Shown piece after piece: positions 5,175-5,352 of a stretch of 5,352 bases of DNA (positions within the stretch are counted from its first letter, which is position 1; every line of letters starts with the position of its first letter). The notes beneath the pieces are model-generated. The model was not told the DNA's origin. It was given only the letters and a program-made list of their open reading frames with translations, and did not search any database. Location of the stretch: the NCBI GenBank assembly GCA_026982035.1, contig JALSHW010000045.1, positions 1 through 5,352 on the forward strand. Direction: 5' to 3'. The DNA comes from Phycisphaerales bacterium. GTDB taxonomy: Bacteria > Planctomycetota > Phycisphaerae > Phycisphaerales > UBA1924. The position numbers and the translations under genes are program-made.

Positions 5175-5180
5175 AGGGTA
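5175..5180 (-). promoter_or_regulatory. Weak -10-like hexamer before pgi
   Basis: TACCCT on the minus strand matches TATAAT at three of six positions, including the important first T, second A and final T. It ends five bases before the pgi ATG. No -35-like hexamer is found about 17 bases upstream. It is listed because its spacing repeats that of the three other starts lacking a Shine-Dalgarno site; alone it would not be convincing. Confidence 0.22.
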
Positions 5181-5210
5181 TGCGCAATGGTGTATGGGGG
5201 TATGGTTTTT

Positions 5211-5288
5211 GGTGGTCCGGATCGCCGAGCCGGTCTTTTGGAGCTCGGTATGGTGTTCAAAGAACCCGGCTCGGCGAGCCGGGCCACC
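5211..5288. repeat. REPIN-like inverted pair, shorter subtype (element 3)
   Basis: The left unit begins GGTGGTCCGGATCGCC at 5211. The right unit, read on the minus strand from 5288, begins GGTGGCCCGGCTCGCC. Both continue CGAGCCGG and end in TCTTT, so they are near-identical inverted copies. The right unit is a strong hairpin: CCCGGCTC/GAGCCGGG around a three-base loop (5265-5283). The left has the same shape with two substitutions that weaken it. Unlike elements 1 and 2 there is no separate upper stem with a TCTT loop, and the head is GGTGG, not GGGTGCC. The head-stem-tail plan and the tail are otherwise shared. It lies 42 bases upstream of the pgi start. Confidence 0.82.
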
Positions 5289-5316
5289 GGGGAGGCGTGG
5301 ATGCGATACCATGTAT

Positions 5317-5352
5317 GGAGATGGTGATGCAACGATCAAAACTTGATGGGTC
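5317..5352. other. Possible edge of a neighbouring gene at the window end
   Basis: Two readings are possible. On the plus strand, ATG at 5321 or 5327 opens a frame to the window end (MVMQRSKLDG), with GGAG at 5317-5320 six bases before the second ATG. On the minus strand, an incoming frame could end ...PIKF at a TGA (5338-5336), placing a gene upstream of pgi with element 3 in between. There is too little sequence to choose, and both may be chance. Confidence 0.2.

Noticed and set aside
1770..5288. Repeats as a CRISPR array
   Set aside because: The copies are inverted pairs in separate spacers kilobases apart, not regularly spaced direct repeats.
4802..5332. Minus-strand frame spanning the pgi 5' region and element 3
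   Set aside because: The product is Arg/Pro/His-rich frame-shadow sequence and crosses the repeat element.

Overview
The window holds five genes. Three are recognisable: flgI (flagellar P-ring protein, minus strand), mnmA (tRNA 2-thiouridylase, plus strand) and pgi (glucose-6-phosphate isomerase, minus strand). Two are hypothetical. A P-ring gene implies a Gram-negative, flagellated bacterium with an outer membrane. Scarce Shine-Dalgarno sites, medium-high GC and the style of the proteins suggest a planctomycete-like (possibly Phycisphaerae-like) lineage. That placement is impression, not proof.

Layout: 1-33 is a G-rich tract after the flgI stop. flgI runs 1131 to 34 on the minus strand. It has a clear Shine-Dalgarno site and, upstream, a good candidate sigma-54 (-24/-12) promoter. 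A divergent gene of 174 codons (1234-1758) encodes an acidic soluble protein of unknown function. mnmA follows at 1918-3129. It converges on, and overlaps by 25 bp, an AT-richer orphan gene on the minus strand (3626-3105). pgi occupies 5169-3760 on the minus strand. The last 60 bases may hold the edge of another gene.

The most interesting structure is not a gene. Three spacers (1770-1873, 3672-3757, 5211-5288) each carry a pair of inverted palindromic units built on one plan: a GGGTGCC or GGTGG head, a lower stem, an upper stem (in two of the three elements) with a TCTT tetraloop, and a CTTTGG-like tail. Stem sequences differ between copies but pairing is kept by compensatory changes. These look like REP doublets (REPINs), the non-autonomous elements usually mobilised by a RAYT (REP-associated tyrosine transposase). 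No such transposase is present here.

Two further signals recur. Four genes without a good Shine-Dalgarno site have a -10-like hexamer 5-6 nt before the ATG, as expected for leaderless mRNAs. Codon third positions also follow the strand: plus-strand genes end in G/T and minus-strand flgI and pgi in C/A, a sign of strong replication-strand skew. The orphan gene does not follow this rule, which supports recent arrival.

The genes do not form one pathway. flgI serves the flagellar basal body, mnmA tRNA wobble-base modification, and pgi glycolysis/gluconeogenesis.
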